NCBI GenBank assembly: GCA_023954375.1
Contig: JAMLIC010000061.1
Coordinates: forward strand, 1-51,084
Length of the DNA: 51,084 nucleotides
Reading direction: 5' to 3'
DNA from: Planctomycetota bacterium
Lineage (GTDB): Bacteria; Planctomycetota; J058
Positions 16,013-24,204 of this stretch are shown piece by piece (position 1 is the stretch's first letter; each line of letters starts with the position of its first letter). A program made the translations under genes and the position numbers. The notes under the pieces were generated by a model. It was given only the letters and a program-made list of their open reading frames with translations, was not told the DNA's origin and did no database searches.

Positions 16013-18783
16013 TGACCGAGGCCGAGCACCCCGCCGCCGCGACGACGACCCCCCCGGGGGCACCCCACGGACCGGTGGCCCACTGGGCGGTGCTCTACGA
16101 GCCCGACCGGCTGATCAGCGCCAAGAGCTTCGACCTGGGCCGCACGGCGGCGTCGAGCCTGACGGTCGCGATGACCCTCGCGGGCGCCGACGCGGGCTTC
16201 CTCGCCACGCGCGAGAAGGGCCAGGACCTCGTCGTCCTCGCCGCGCAGGCGGTCGACCAGGAGGGCGTGCTCGAGGACCCGCAGCTCGGGCGGCTGGTCG
16301 AGCAGGCGATGTCGGGGGGGGCGCTCGTGGTCCGCGAGGGGCTGCCGGCCGGCGCCGCCCTGCCCGCCCGCGCCGGCGGGCTCATGACCGTCGTCGTGGC
16401 CCCCCTGCGCCTGGGGCTGCGCACGCCCTCGGCCGTGGCGCGCGAGCGGCGCCGCTTCCCCGGCGCGCGCGTGGTCAAGCCCCTCGGCGTCCTCGTCCTG
16501 GCCCTGCCCGTCGGCGCGCCGCCGCCCGACCGCCTGCGGGCCCTCGAGGCCTTCGCCGACCACACGGGCGAGGTGCTCATCAACGCGCGCCTCTACCACG
16601 GGACGACGCACGACCCGCTCACCGACCTCTACCGCCGCCAGGAGCTCGAGCAGCACCTCGCGGTCGAGCTGACGATCGCGCGGCACACCAACGCCCCGGT
16701 CGCCCTGCTCATGGTCGACGTGGACGAGATGGCCCGGATCAACCACCAGCACGGGCGCGCCCGCGGCGACCGCGTGATCGCGCGCGTGGCCCGGCTGCTC
16801 AAGGCGCAGGTGCGCGACGACGACGCCTGCATGCGCTACGGCGGCGAGGAGTTCGCCCTCGTCCTGCCCAACACCGACCAGGACGGCGCGCTCGCCACGG
16901 CCGAGAAGGTGCGCCGCGCGGTCGCCGACTACCCGGGCTTCGGCGCCGGGCTGCGCGTGGGCGTCTCCTGCGGGGTGGCCGTCTTCCCCTACCACGCCGA
17001 GGGGCCGACCGAGCTCCTGCGCAAGGCCGACCAGACGCTGTTCCTGGCCAAGCAGGAGGGCGGCAACCGGGCGCTCGTGTGGCACAAGCGCATCCCCAAG
17101 CACGCGCTCCGCTCGGACAAGCTCATCGGGATCATCACGGGCAACCAGTCGAAGGACTACCGCAACGTGATGATGCTCCTCGACACGATCGTCGTCGTGA
17201 GCTCGATCCTCGAGCGGCGGCAGGTCCTGGGCGCGCTCCTCGACATGATGATCCAGCTCGCCACCAGCCAGCGCGGGGTGCTCTACCTCGAGCGCGACGG
17301 CGAGCTCCTGGTCGAGGTGGCGCAGGACGCGGCGGGCAACGCGATCGAGGTCGCGGACGCCTGCCGGGCCGTGATCGACCGCGTGCGCCACCTGCACGTC
17401 CCGGTCGCCTACCTGGGCGACCCCGGCGACGAGGACGAGGAGGTCGTCGAGGCCGCGCGGGCGCTCGGGCTCGAGCAGGTGATCGCCCTGCCGCTCAAGG
17501 TGCGCACGGTCCCGATCGGGCTCATGTACTTCGACTCGCGCCAGGGCGCGCGCGACTTCGAGGAGACCGACCTGATCTTCATGCAGGCGCTGGCGCGCGA
17601 GCTGGGCAACGCGATCGAGAACGCGCGGCTCTACCAGGAGAACGTCGAGCAGAAGCAGGCGCTCGAGGAGCTCACGGCGCGCCTGGCCCAGAAGGTCCAG
17701 GCCCAGGCGAGCGAGCTGGCGGACCTGGAGCGCAACCTGTCGCAGCTGCAGCTGCGCTTCAACTACGACAAGATCGTCGGCAAGTCGGAGGCCATGCAGA
17801 AGGTCTTCCGGCTGCTCGACCGGATCACGGACACCGACGTCGCCGTGCTCGTGCAGGGCGAGACGGGCACCGGCAAGGAGCTCGTCGCCCGGGCGCTCCA
17901 CCACAACGGCCCGCGCAAGGAGGGGCCGTTCGTGTCGGTCAACTGCTCGGCGCTCAACGAGTCGCTCCTCGAGAGCGAGCTCTTCGGCCACGTCCGCGGC
18001 GCGTTCACCGGCGCCGACCAGGACAAGCCGGGCCTGTTCGAGCAGGCCCACGGGGGGACGATCTTCCTCGACGAGGTCCAGGACATGAGCCCCGGCATGC
18101 AGCGCGAGCTCCTGCGCGTGCTGCAGGAGGGCGAGGTCCGGCGCGTCGGCGGCAAGGACATCATCCACGTCGACGTGCGCGTGATCTCGGCCACGAACCG
18201 CGACCTGCGCGAGCTCGTCCGCCAGGAGCAGTTCCGCCAGGACCTGTTCTACCGGCTCAACGTGGTCACGATCGAGCTCCCCCCGCTGCGCGACCGCAAG
18301 GAGGACATCCCGCTCATCGTCCACCGCCTGCTCGACGAGGTGCGCACGCCGGACGGCAAGCAGGTGCGGCTCGAGAAGGAGGCGCTGCGGGCGATCCTGC
18401 GCCACGACTGGCCGGGCAACGTGCGCCAGCTGCAGAACTTCATCGAGAAGACCGTGCTGCTGATCGAGGGCGACACGATCAAGCCCGAGCACGTGCGGGT
18501 CGACGCCGACGCGCGCGACGGCTCGGGGGTCTCGCGCCTGTTCGAGCTCGACTACGAGCAGGCCAAGCAGTCGTTCGCGCGCGAGTACCTCAAGTCGCTC
18601 CTGGCGCGCAACGGCGGCAACGTCACCCGCGCCGCGGCCGAGGCCGGGATCGTCCGCTCGAGCTTCCACAAGATGATGCGCAAGCACGGGCTCGCGGCGA
18701 AGGACTTCGGCGCCGCGCGCGACGTCACCCAGCCGCGGCCGGGGCGCGGCGATGATGACGCGGAGGACGCAGGCGAGGCGTAG
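16012..18783 (+). CDS. GAF-GGDEF-GAF-sigma54 activator fusion with Fis-type HTH
   Basis: 923 residues. N-terminal GAF-like region (about 25-190). GGDEF domain (about 195-330) with active-site RYGGEEF (about 276) and a well-placed RxxD inhibitory site (RDDD), so it may make cyclic di-GMP; the usual FKxIND motif is altered (MARINH). Second GAF domain (about 390-540), a coiled coil (about 540-580), then an AAA+ sigma54-interaction domain (about 585-820): Walker A GETGTGKE, the sigma54-contacting GAFTGA, Walker B IFLDEVQD and arginine fingers. The C-terminus has a Fis-like HTH (GGNVTRAAAEAGIVRSSFHK). It should activate RpoN promoters in response to a ligand, possibly coupled to cyclic di-GMP. Coupled by ATGA to the preceding exported protein. 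Confidence 0.93.
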   Translation: MTEAEHPAAATTTPPGAPHGPVAHWAVLYEPDRLISAKSFDLGRTAASSLTVAMTLAGADAGFLATREKGQDLVVLAAQAVDQEGVLEDPQLGRLVEQAMSGGALVVREGLPAGAALPARAGGLMTVVVAPLRLGLRTPSAVARERRRFPGARVVKPLGVLVLALPVGAPPPDRLRALEAFADHTGEVLINARLYHGTTHDPLTDLYRRQELEQHLAVELTIARHTNAPVALLMVDVDEMARINHQHGRARGDRVIARVARLLKAQVRDDDACMRYGGEEFALVLPNTDQDGALATAEKVRRAVADYPGFGAGLRVGVSCGVAVFPYHAEGPTELLRKADQTLFLAKQEGGNRALVWHKRIPKHALRSDKLIGIITGNQSKDYRNVMMLLDTIVVVSSILERRQVLGALLDMMIQLATSQRGVLYLERDGELLVEVAQDAAGNAIEVADACRAVIDRVRHLHVPVAYLGDPGDEDEEVVEAARALGLEQVIALPLKVRTVPIGLMYFDSRQGARDFEETDLIFMQALARELGNAIENARLYQENVEQKQALEELTARLAQKVQAQASELADLERNLSQLQLRFNYDKIVGKSEAMQKVFRLLDRITDTDVAVLVQGETGTGKELVARALHHNGPRKEGPFVSVNCSALNESLLESELFGHVRGAFTGADQDKPGLFEQAHGGTIFLDEVQDMSPGMQRELLRVLQEGEVRRVGGKDIIHVDVRVISATNRDLRELVRQEQFRQDLFYRLNVVTIELPPLRDRKEDIPLIVHRLLDEVRTPDGKQVRLEKEALRAILRHDWPGNVRQLQNFIEKTVLLIEGDTIKPEHVRVDADARDGSGVSRLFELDYEQAKQSFAREYLKSLLARNGGNVTRAAAEAGIVRSSFHKMMRKHGLAAKDFGAARDVTQPRPGRGDDDAEDAGEA

Positions 18784-18803
18784 GGGCGCAGCCTGCTGCG
18801 CCC
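18784..18803. terminator. Bidirectional terminator hairpin
   Basis: GGGCGCAG (18784-18791) pairs with CTGCGCCC (18796-18803) around CCTG. It fills the 23-bp gap between the stop of the sigma54 activator (18783) and the stop of the convergent lipoprotein gene (18807). Confidence 0.6.
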
Positions 18804-18806
18804 TGG

Positions 18807-19292
18807 TCAGTCGTCGTAGTCGCCGTCGCCGCCGTCGTCGCCGTCGTCGTCCATCCCGGCGGGGCGCCGCCCCGGCAGCGGGCGGCTGCCGTCCTGCTCG
18901 TCGGCGTACTCGCCGCGCGGCTCGGGCAGCGGGTCGGGCTCGGGCACCCGCTTGCGGCCCACGTCGGCCCACGGGCGCAGGAGGACGCGCCGGCGGTCGA
19001 GCTCCTCCGCCAGCCACGGGTCGCGCGGCACGCCGCGGGTCACCACGTCGACCGCCGCCCGCGTGTCGCGGTAGTGCTCGTTCCAGCGCCGCAGGTCGGG
19101 CGAGACGCGGCGCGCCTCCTCCTCGTCGGCGAACAGCTCCGCGAGCTCCGACGGGGTCAGCGGCCGCATGGCGCGCTGGTTCTGCTCGATCAGCGCCGGG
19201 TCACGGCGCGTCCGCACCCGCTCGTTGCGCGAGCTCCGGCATCCCGGCAGCGCCAGGACGAGCAGGAGCAGGCACGACACAGGGAGGCGCAT
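18807..19292 (-). CDS. Putative lipoprotein, acidic C-terminus
   Basis: 161 residues. The start at 19292 (MRLPVSCLLLLVLALPGC) gives a short lipoprotein signal peptide ending in LPGC, with Cys 18 as the presumed lipidated residue; GGAG lies upstream. An in-frame upstream extension exists but lacks a ribosome-binding site and would bury the signal peptide. The mature protein is Arg/Asp/Glu-rich, with a segment PLTPSELAELFADEEEARR and a C-terminal run of Asp and Gly (DDDGDDGGDGDYDD). Probably envelope-anchored. The family is not recognised. Confidence 0.7.
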   Translation of the reverse strand: MRLPVSCLLLLVLALPGCRSSRNERVRTRRDPALIEQNQRAMRPLTPSELAELFADEEEARRVSPDLRRWNEHYRDTRAAVDVVTRGVPRDPWLAEELDRRRVLLRPWADVGRKRVPEPDPLPEPRGEYADEQDGSRPLPGRRPAGMDDDGDDGGDGDYDD

Positions 19293-19531
19293 GGGGGTCT
19301 CCGGGCGGGGGCGCGCGTGGGGGCCGACGATACCCGCTGCGCAGGGGGCGACGCAACGCGGCCTCCCGCGAGGATCCGGAATGCGTCTCATCGGTTCGCG
19401 GGACGGAGCAACTTCGGAGCACGCCCCCGCCGACGTCTGACCGACGGGATTGAACTTAGCGCCGCGATGACCCCGTGCATCCGTCGGTGGTCGCTGGTAC
19501 CCTGCTTGCACTTCCAACGCCGGAGGAGTCC
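19293..19531. promoter_or_regulatory. Divergent intergenic region with two candidate promoters
   Basis: 239 bp between the lipoprotein gene and the exported hypothetical. Minus strand: hexamer TATCGT at 19332 to 19327. Plus strand: TACCCT at 19498-19503, followed by GGAGGAG before the ATG at 19532. No further gene or RNA is seen. Confidence 0.35.
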
Positions 19532-20647
19532 ATGATCGTCTCCCGCCTTCGGGGCCCTGGCGCGATCGCGCTGGCCCTCCTCGTCTCGGCCGCCCCCCTC
19601 CAGGCGCAGGACAAGGGGAAGGACGACCCCTTCGACATCTTCAACCCCGTGGCCCTCGGCGAGGGCGCGCCCACGACCGCGCCGGCGCCGACGCCGGGCG
19701 AGCGGGTCCTCGACGCCGGGGCGGCCCAGGGCAAGCCGCAGGCGCGCACGCGCATCGACGGGCCGGAGATGGAGCGGGCGTTCGCCGAGGAGCGGACCGA
19801 GCCGCCGCCGGCGGAGCTCCGCCGGACGATCGACGACCGGATCGAGCGCGAGGTGAAGTCGCCCGCGGACCGCTACGGCGCCGAGCTCGCGGACCTGAAC
19901 CGCCGCGCCGCCACCGACCCCGAGGCGGCCACGCGCGAGGCGGTCCGCATCGCGGGCGAGTCGGACGCCGGCTTCCCCGACCTCTCCTCGGTGCCCGGGG
20001 TGATCGCCGGCGCGCGGGACGAGGTCGAGGCGGTCGCCGCCGAGATGGACGGCGAGGGCCGCCCGATCGCCGGCGCGACGACCGGGTCCCCCTGGGACAA
20101 CTTCCCCAGCGCCTACGCGAACCACGGCTACAGCGACCCCTCGGGCGTCTACCGCTCGAGCGGCTACGAGCCGATCAACCGCCCCGCCGCCGGCACGCCT
20201 GACGGCCGCCTGAGCTGGTGGCAGAAGCTCATGCTCAGCTCGCTCGAGGGCGTCGCGGAGGGGCTCAAGGGCCTCTCCGAGCGCCGGGCCAACGAGCTCC
20301 GCGCCCGCGAGGAGCGCATCCGCCGCGACTACCCCGAGTACCGCGCCTACGTCGAGGTCGAGTCGCGCCGCGCGATCGAGCGCAGCGCCTTCGCCCGCGC
20401 GGGCTACGACAAGCGCCTCGACGGCCTGATCCTCGGCCCCGCCCACAACCCGACGCCGACGGCCTCGACCCCGGCCGCCGCCGGCCCCTACTCCAACCGC
20501 CCGGCGGACCTGTCGACGGCCGGCGTGCGCGAGGCCACCCGCCGCCCGGTCGCCCGGCTCCCGCGCAAGCCCGACCCGGTCACCGGCGAGGAGCGGATCG
20601 TGATCGACATGCCGCTCGGCGTCGACCCGGTCCGGCCCATCCGCTAG
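19532..20647 (+). CDS. Exported hypothetical protein
   Basis: 371 residues. ATG with GGAGGAG 5 nt upstream. A Sec signal peptide (IVSRLRGPGAIALALLVSA, cleavage near LQA-QD, about residue 25) is clear. The mature protein is hydrophilic, rich in Pro, Ala, Arg and Glu. It includes a helical Arg/Glu-rich segment (about 245-300: RRANELRAREERIRRDYPEY) and a Tyr/Gly/Ser patch (ANHGYSDPSGVYRSSGYEP). No catalytic motif or family is recognised. A hairpin lies downstream, separating it from fabI. Probably periplasmic or surface-associated. Confidence 0.72.
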   Translation: MIVSRLRGPGAIALALLVSAAPLQAQDKGKDDPFDIFNPVALGEGAPTTAPAPTPGERVLDAGAAQGKPQARTRIDGPEMERAFAEERTEPPPAELRRTIDDRIEREVKSPADRYGAELADLNRRAATDPEAATREAVRIAGESDAGFPDLSSVPGVIAGARDEVEAVAAEMDGEGRPIAGATTGSPWDNFPSAYANHGYSDPSGVYRSSGYEPINRPAAGTPDGRLSWWQKLMLSSLEGVAEGLKGLSERRANELRAREERIRRDYPEYRAYVEVESRRAIERSAFARAGYDKRLDGLILGPAHNPTPTASTPAAAGPYSNRPADLSTAGVREATRRPVARLPRKPDPVTGEERIVIDMPLGVDPVRPIR

Positions 20648-20686
20648 GGGAGCGTTCCCGGGCTCTCTCTCGCCCACTTCTGGACC

Positions 20687-20714
20687 CGAGGGCGCGGCGC
20701 TCGCCGCGCCCTCG
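20687..20714. terminator. 12-bp hairpin upstream of fabI
   Basis: Bases 20687-20698 pair perfectly with 20703-20714 (12-bp stem, loop GCTC), 40 nt after the stop of the exported hypothetical gene. It probably ends that transcript. A few T residues follow (CGCGTT). Confidence 0.55.
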
Positions 20715-20733
20715 CGCGTTCCGGAGCGCCAGC

Positions 20734-20739
20734 TAGAAT
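20734..20739 (+). promoter_or_regulatory. -10 hexamer TAGAAT of fabI
   Basis: GCTAGAAT is the closest match in the window to an extended -10. It lies 32 nt before the GTG at 20772 with GAGAGGAGG in between. A -35 is not evident. Confidence 0.5.
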
Positions 20740-20771
20740 GCGCGCCCTCACCGCTCGAGAGGAGGCGTCGC

Positions 20772-21566
20772 GTGCTGCTCGCCGGCAAGAAGGCCCTGAT
20801 CATGGGGGTCGCCAACAAGCGGAGCATCGCCTGGGGGATCGCCGAGGCGTTCCGGCGCGAGGGGGCCGAGCTGGCGTTCACCTACGCCGGCGAGCGCCTG
20901 CGCGAGAACGTCGAGGAGCTCGTCAAGACGCTCCCCGACGCCGAGCGGATCCCCATCCTGCCCTGCGACGTGTCGCAGGACGCGCAGGTGACGGAGCTGT
21001 TCCGCGCGGTCGAGGAGCGCTGGGGCGGCCTCGACGTGCTCGTGCACAGCATCGCCTTCGCCCCGCGCGAGGAGCTCACGGGCGCGTTCCGCGACACGAC
21101 CCGGCAGGGGTTCCAGACGGCGCTCGACGTGAGCGCCTACTCGCTCGTCGCCGTCACGCGCGCGGCCGCCCCCCTGTTCGAGCGCGCCGGCGGCGGCAGC
21201 GTCATGACCCTCACCTACGACGCCGTCGAGCGCGTCGTGCCCAGCTACAACGTCATGGCGATCGCCAAGGCCGCGCTCGAGGCCGAGGTGCGCTACCTCG
21301 CGGCCGACCTCGGGCCCAGGAACGTGCGGGTCAACGCGATCTCGGCCGGCCCGATCAAGACGCTCGCCGCGAGCGCCGTGAAGGGGATCTCGCGCCTGCA
21401 GAAGAGCGTCGAGGAGCTCGCCCCCCTGCGCCGCAACGTGACGCAGGAGGAGGTCGGCGACGTGGCCGTGTTCCTGGCCAGCCCGCTGTCGCGCTGCCTC
21501 ACGGGCGCGACCCTCTTCGCCGACTGCGGGTTCAGCATCGTCGGCAAGGGGCACGAGGGGGGGTAG
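20772..21566 (+). CDS. fabI: Enoyl-[acyl-carrier-protein] reductase (NADH)
   Basis: 264 residues, standard FabI length. It reduces trans-2-enoyl-ACP in the last step of each fatty-acid elongation cycle. The N-terminal nucleotide-binding stretch IMGVANKRSIAWGIAEAF is diagnostic. LVHSIAFAPREEL follows, and the catalytic region has Tyr (about 148), then SYNVMAIAK giving Tyr (about 158) and Lys (about 165) with the Y-x6-K spacing. NAISAGPIKTLAA and the C-terminal GATLFADCGFSIVG complete the fold. The GTG start is preceded by GAGGCG and its own TAGAAT hexamer, so it is likely monocistronic. Confidence 0.96.
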   Translation: MLLAGKKALIMGVANKRSIAWGIAEAFRREGAELAFTYAGERLRENVEELVKTLPDAERIPILPCDVSQDAQVTELFRAVEERWGGLDVLVHSIAFAPREELTGAFRDTTRQGFQTALDVSAYSLVAVTRAAAPLFERAGGGSVMTLTYDAVERVVPSYNVMAIAKAALEAEVRYLAADLGPRNVRVNAISAGPIKTLAASAVKGISRLQKSVEELAPLRRNVTQEEVGDVAVFLASPLSRCLTGATLFADCGFSIVGKGHEGG

Positions 21567-21580
21567 GCGGCAGGCCGAGC

Positions 21581-21666
21581 ATGGGACACGAAGGCGACGA
21601 AGGTCACGGAGGCTCTACCGCTTGCCTCCGTGCCCTCCCTCGAGCTTCGTCGCCTTCGTGTCCCAT
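21581..21666. terminator. Large inverted repeat between convergent genes
   Basis: A perfect 22-bp inverted repeat (21581-21602 with 21645-21666) encloses a second perfect 9-bp pair (21605-21613 with 21624-21632), with a 12-nt bulge on the right side. It nearly fills the gap between the fabI stop and the convergent minus-strand stop at 21684. It is less GC-rich than its surroundings and reads CTTCGTCGCCTTCGTGTC in the right arm. It may be a bidirectional terminator or a dispersed repetitive element. Confidence 0.7.
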
Positions 21667-21683
21667 CAGCGGTCGACGCCGGC

Positions 21684-22991
21684 CTACCCCCGCCGCGCCT
21701 CCACCGCCCGGTCCCAGGCGGCGTAGATCTCGTCGAACACGCGCGCCCGCTCGGCCGCGATGTCCTCGCCGCGGCGGACGAAGAGCAGGTCGGCGACGAC
21801 GTCGAGCAGCCGGCCGTCGCCGCCCAGCTCGTCCGAGGAGAGCTTGTAGGCGCGCATGATCGCGTCCCAGGCCTCGGCGTCGATGTCGGCCTGCGCGGCC
21901 AGCGACTGGCTGTCGAGGCGGTAGGTCTTCGTCACCTGGTCCGAGAGCCAGGTCTCGATCGTCTCCTTGGGGTGCCAGGCGTCGGCGCCCTCGGCGAACA
22001 GGCGGGTGACGTCCTTGTCGTCGACCTTCACCCGCTTCCAGCGGTTCACCCCGCCGTTGTCCTTGAGGAAGCGGTCGAAGGCGTCGGTCGCGCGCGTCAG
22101 CCGCGACGTCATCTGGTACAGGCCGCGCAGGCAGATGATCAGGTAGAGCCGCTCGCGGAAGCGCGCCGCCAGGTCCGCGAACTCCACGGGCAGCTTGTTC
22201 AGTCGCCCGACCGCCTTCACGCCCAGCACCGCCCCCGCCGCGGCGAGGAGCGCGCCCAGCCCGAGCAGCGCCGGCCCCGTCGGCCCGTCCCCGCCGAGCG
22301 TCGCCACGCCGCCCGCCACGAGCCCCAGGCCCACGACCAGCAGGGCCCCGCCCGGCCCGAACGACGGCGCCAGGGCGGGCGGGATCACCCGCGGCGGCTC
22401 GCCCGCGAGCAGGGCCGGGAGGTTCTGGTCGCCCCAGCGGGCGACCTCGTCGTCGAGGTGGCCGGTGCCGGCGACGACCTCCTCCAGCTCGCGGCACACG
22501 CGCGCCAGGTCCTCGGGGCCCTCGCGCTGGTAGCGGACCTTGGCGAAGGTCAGCTTGCCGAGCGGCGTGAGGATCAGCCGCTGCACCTCGCCCTGCGCCC
22601 GCAGCTTGTCGAAGAGGAGCCCCAGCGCGTCGCGCACGTAGGGCAGGTCCTCCCAGATCGTCGCGGCGTGCCCGTCGGGGAGCTGCCCGGCGGCCCGCTC
22701 GCGCAGGGCGTCGATCTCCTTGGCGGCCTCGTTCCACTTCGCCCGCAGGGCGTAGTTCTTGATCCAGCGCACCGGGTGGGCGTCGAGGTGGCAGCGCAGC
22801 ACCCACAGCCGCAGCAGCGCGCCGCGCGACGCCTCGTCGACGTCGCCGGCGACCTCGGCCAGCTCGGCCTTGACCTCGTCGACGACCTGGAGCGCGCGCT
22901 CGTTCTTCTCCTCGTCGGACGCCCCCTCCGCCGGGACCCCCTCGAGCTGCACCCGACCGGTCGCGAGCGAGACCCTGAGCGTCTTTTGCAC
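21684..22991 (-). CDS. Hypothetical membrane protein
   Basis: 435 residues, family not recognised. The GTG at 22991 is chosen because GGAGGGTGGGG lies directly upstream; longer in-frame extensions have no ribosome-binding site. Residues about 1-215 are soluble and mostly helical. Two adjacent hydrophobic helices (about 232-280, Gly/Ala/Leu/Val-rich) form a membrane hairpin. The rest (about 285-435) is soluble, containing FADLAARFRERLYLIICLRG and a Lys/Asp-rich patch (KRVKVDDKDVTRLF). Both soluble halves probably face the cytoplasm. Function unknown. Confidence 0.72.
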   Translation of the reverse strand: MQKTLRVSLATGRVQLEGVPAEGASDEEKNERALQVVDEVKAELAEVAGDVDEASRGALLRLWVLRCHLDAHPVRWIKNYALRAKWNEAAKEIDALRERAAGQLPDGHAATIWEDLPYVRDALGLLFDKLRAQGEVQRLILTPLGKLTFAKVRYQREGPEDLARVCRELEEVVAGTGHLDDEVARWGDQNLPALLAGEPPRVIPPALAPSFGPGGALLVVGLGLVAGGVATLGGDGPTGPALLGLGALLAAAGAVLGVKAVGRLNKLPVEFADLAARFRERLYLIICLRGLYQMTSRLTRATDAFDRFLKDNGGVNRWKRVKVDDKDVTRLFAEGADAWHPKETIETWLSDQVTKTYRLDSQSLAAQADIDAEAWDAIMRAYKLSSDELGGDGRLLDVVADLLFVRRGEDIAAERARVFDEIYAAWDRAVEARRG

Positions 22992-23092
22992 CCCCACCCT
23001 CCGGGGGCAAGTGTTCAGGATCCAGGCGCCTCGCGCAAGGGGCGGGCGGGGCCCGGGCGGCGCATCGCGCCGACGGCGCGCGCCGGGTGGAG

Positions 23093-23098
23093 TAGACT
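23093..23098 (+). promoter_or_regulatory. -10 hexamer TAGACT, leaderless geometry
   Basis: TAGACT ends 7 nt before the GTG at 23106, so initiation at the usual distance would put the first transcribed base at or next to the start codon. No Shine-Dalgarno sequence is present. Confidence 0.45.
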
Positions 23099-23105
23099 GG
23101 GCCTC

Positions 23106-23552
23106 GTGGGCTCGCTGGACGAGGAGCTGACCGCCCTCCGCGACGCGCTCGTGCGCGACCTCCGCCGGCTGACCGTCGAGGCGCCCGCGGCCGTGCCCGA
23201 GGACCTCGAGCTCAAGGGGATCGTCGGGCGCATGGGGCCGCTCCTCGCCGCTCAGGCCCGCCACGTCGACGCGCTGGCGGCGCTCGACCTCCTCGCGCCG
23301 GCCGACGACCCCGACGCGCAGGAGCGCGTGCTCGAGGTGCTCGGGCGCGCCATGCACGTCCCGCGCATGGTCGTCGCCATGGGCGACGTCGTGCGCCAGG
23401 ACGCGCGCAGCGACGCGCTCCGCCCCTCCCAGCAGCAGGCGGCCCGGATCGTCGCCCGCATCCAGCACCTGGCCCGGCTGTGGTACCTGCGCGCCGCAGG
23501 GCTGCCGCCGGGCGCGCTCGACGACGAGGGGGACGACGAGGTCGAGCGCTGA
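23106..23552 (+). CDS. Hypothetical helical protein
   Basis: 148 residues, family not recognised. The GTG start (VGSLDEELTALRDALV) is favoured by the TAGACT hexamer just upstream. The protein is all-helical by eye, with Leu/Ala/Arg heptad-like stretches (RRLTVEAPAAVPEDLELKG, AARIVARIQHLARLWYLR) and an acidic C-terminus. There is no signal peptide or membrane segment. It lies 25 nt upstream of a small membrane protein gene, probably in the same transcript. No function can be given. Confidence 0.65.
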   Translation: MGSLDEELTALRDALVRDLRRLTVEAPAAVPEDLELKGIVGRMGPLLAAQARHVDALAALDLLAPADDPDAQERVLEVLGRAMHVPRMVVAMGDVVRQDARSDALRPSQQQAARIVARIQHLARLWYLRAAGLPPGALDDEGDDEVER

Positions 23553-23577
23553 CAGTCCAACCGCGAGGGAGTCGACC

Positions 23578-23784
23578 ATGCTGGCCACCGCGATCGTGCT
23601 CCTGTCCCTCGGGCTGCCCTTCCTGGCGCTCGGCATCCACCTCGGGCGCGCGCCCACGGACGAGAAGGCCCGGCGCAAGGCGAAGAAGGCCGCGCGCGGC
23701 CCGAGCCCCACGAGCTTCGTCGTGGGCGGCGGGCTGCTGACGCTCGTGGGCGTCGCGCTGCTCGCCGTACGCTTCGCGGGGTAG
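23578..23784 (+). CDS. Small two-helix membrane protein
   Basis: 68 residues: a hydrophobic helix (about 2-22), a short basic loop with KARRKAKKAARG (about 31-42), and a second hydrophobic helix (about 46-66). GAGGGAG lies upstream of the ATG. The basic loop should face the cytoplasm. Its stop codon directly abuts the stop codon of the convergent queD with no intervening base. Family not recognised. Confidence 0.65.
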   Translation: MLATAIVLLSLGLPFLALGIHLGRAPTDEKARRKAKKAARGPSPTSFVVGGGLLTLVGVALLAVRFAG

Positions 23785-24141
23785 CTACTCCCCTTCGTAC
23801 GCGCACCCCGACGTGCACGTCTCGCGCACGACCACCCGGCACAGCCCGGGCAGGGCCGGCTTCACCCGCCCCCACACCCAGCGCGCCAGATGCTCGCTCG
23901 TCGGGTTCTCCAGCCCCTCGACCTCGTTGAGGTAGCGGTGGTCGAGCTGCTCGTGCAGCGGCCGCCACACCTCGGCGAGGTCGGCGAAGTCCTGCACCCA
24001 GCCGGCGCGCGGGTCGACGGGCCCGCGCACGTGGAGCGCGATGCGGAACGAGTGGCCGTGGAGCCGCGCGCACTTGTGCCCGGGCGGCACCTCGGGCAGC
24101 CGGTGCGCCGCCTCGATGCGGAACTCCTTGAAGATCTCCAT
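23785..24141 (-). CDS. queD: 6-carboxy-5,6,7,8-tetrahydropterin synthase
   Basis: 118 residues, the normal QueD length. It converts 7,8-dihydroneopterin triphosphate to 6-carboxytetrahydropterin in queuosine/7-deazaguanine synthesis. Zinc-binding histidines are seen in AAHRLP (His 15) and RLHGHSF, and the catalytic Cys sits in the QueD-type motif GHKCARLHGHSF. LDHRYLN supplies the catalytic Asp-His pair, PTSEHLARW the C-terminal motif, and ETCTSGCAYEGE the end, including the substrate-anchoring Glu. A PTPS-related reaction is the alternative. It appears to have a near-leaderless promoter shared back to back with the acyl-CoA dehydrogenase gene. Other queuosine genes are not in the window. Confidence 0.9.
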   Translation of the reverse strand: MEIFKEFRIEAAHRLPEVPPGHKCARLHGHSFRIALHVRGPVDPRAGWVQDFADLAEVWRPLHEQLDHRYLNEVEGLENPTSEHLARWVWGRVKPALPGLCRVVVRETCTSGCAYEGE

Positions 24142-24149
24142 GGGTGACC

Positions 24150-24179
24150 ATCCTACCCGGCCCCGGGCCGGGTTAGACT
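24150..24179. promoter_or_regulatory. Compact divergent promoter between queD and acyl-CoA dehydrogenase
   Basis: Minus-strand TAGGAT (24155 to 24150) and plus-strand TAGACT (24174-24179) stand back to back, 18 bp apart. The spacer is a near-perfect dyad: ACCCGGCC (24155-24162) pairs with GGCCGGGT (24166-24173). Each putative -35 position would fall on the other -10. The queD start lies 8 nt from its hexamer. Confidence 0.55.
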
Positions 24180-24204
24180 CGGCCGCCCCGCGAGGACGGC
24201 GCCC

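Noticed and set aside
19388..20881. Minus-strand gene opposite the exported hypothetical and fabI start
   Set aside because: No domain or signal peptide; it lies opposite a plus-strand gene with a good signal peptide and Shine-Dalgarno sequence.
24142..24149. preQ1 riboswitch upstream of queD
   Set aside because: The apparent promoter is 8 nt from the start codon, so no leader exists to hold one.
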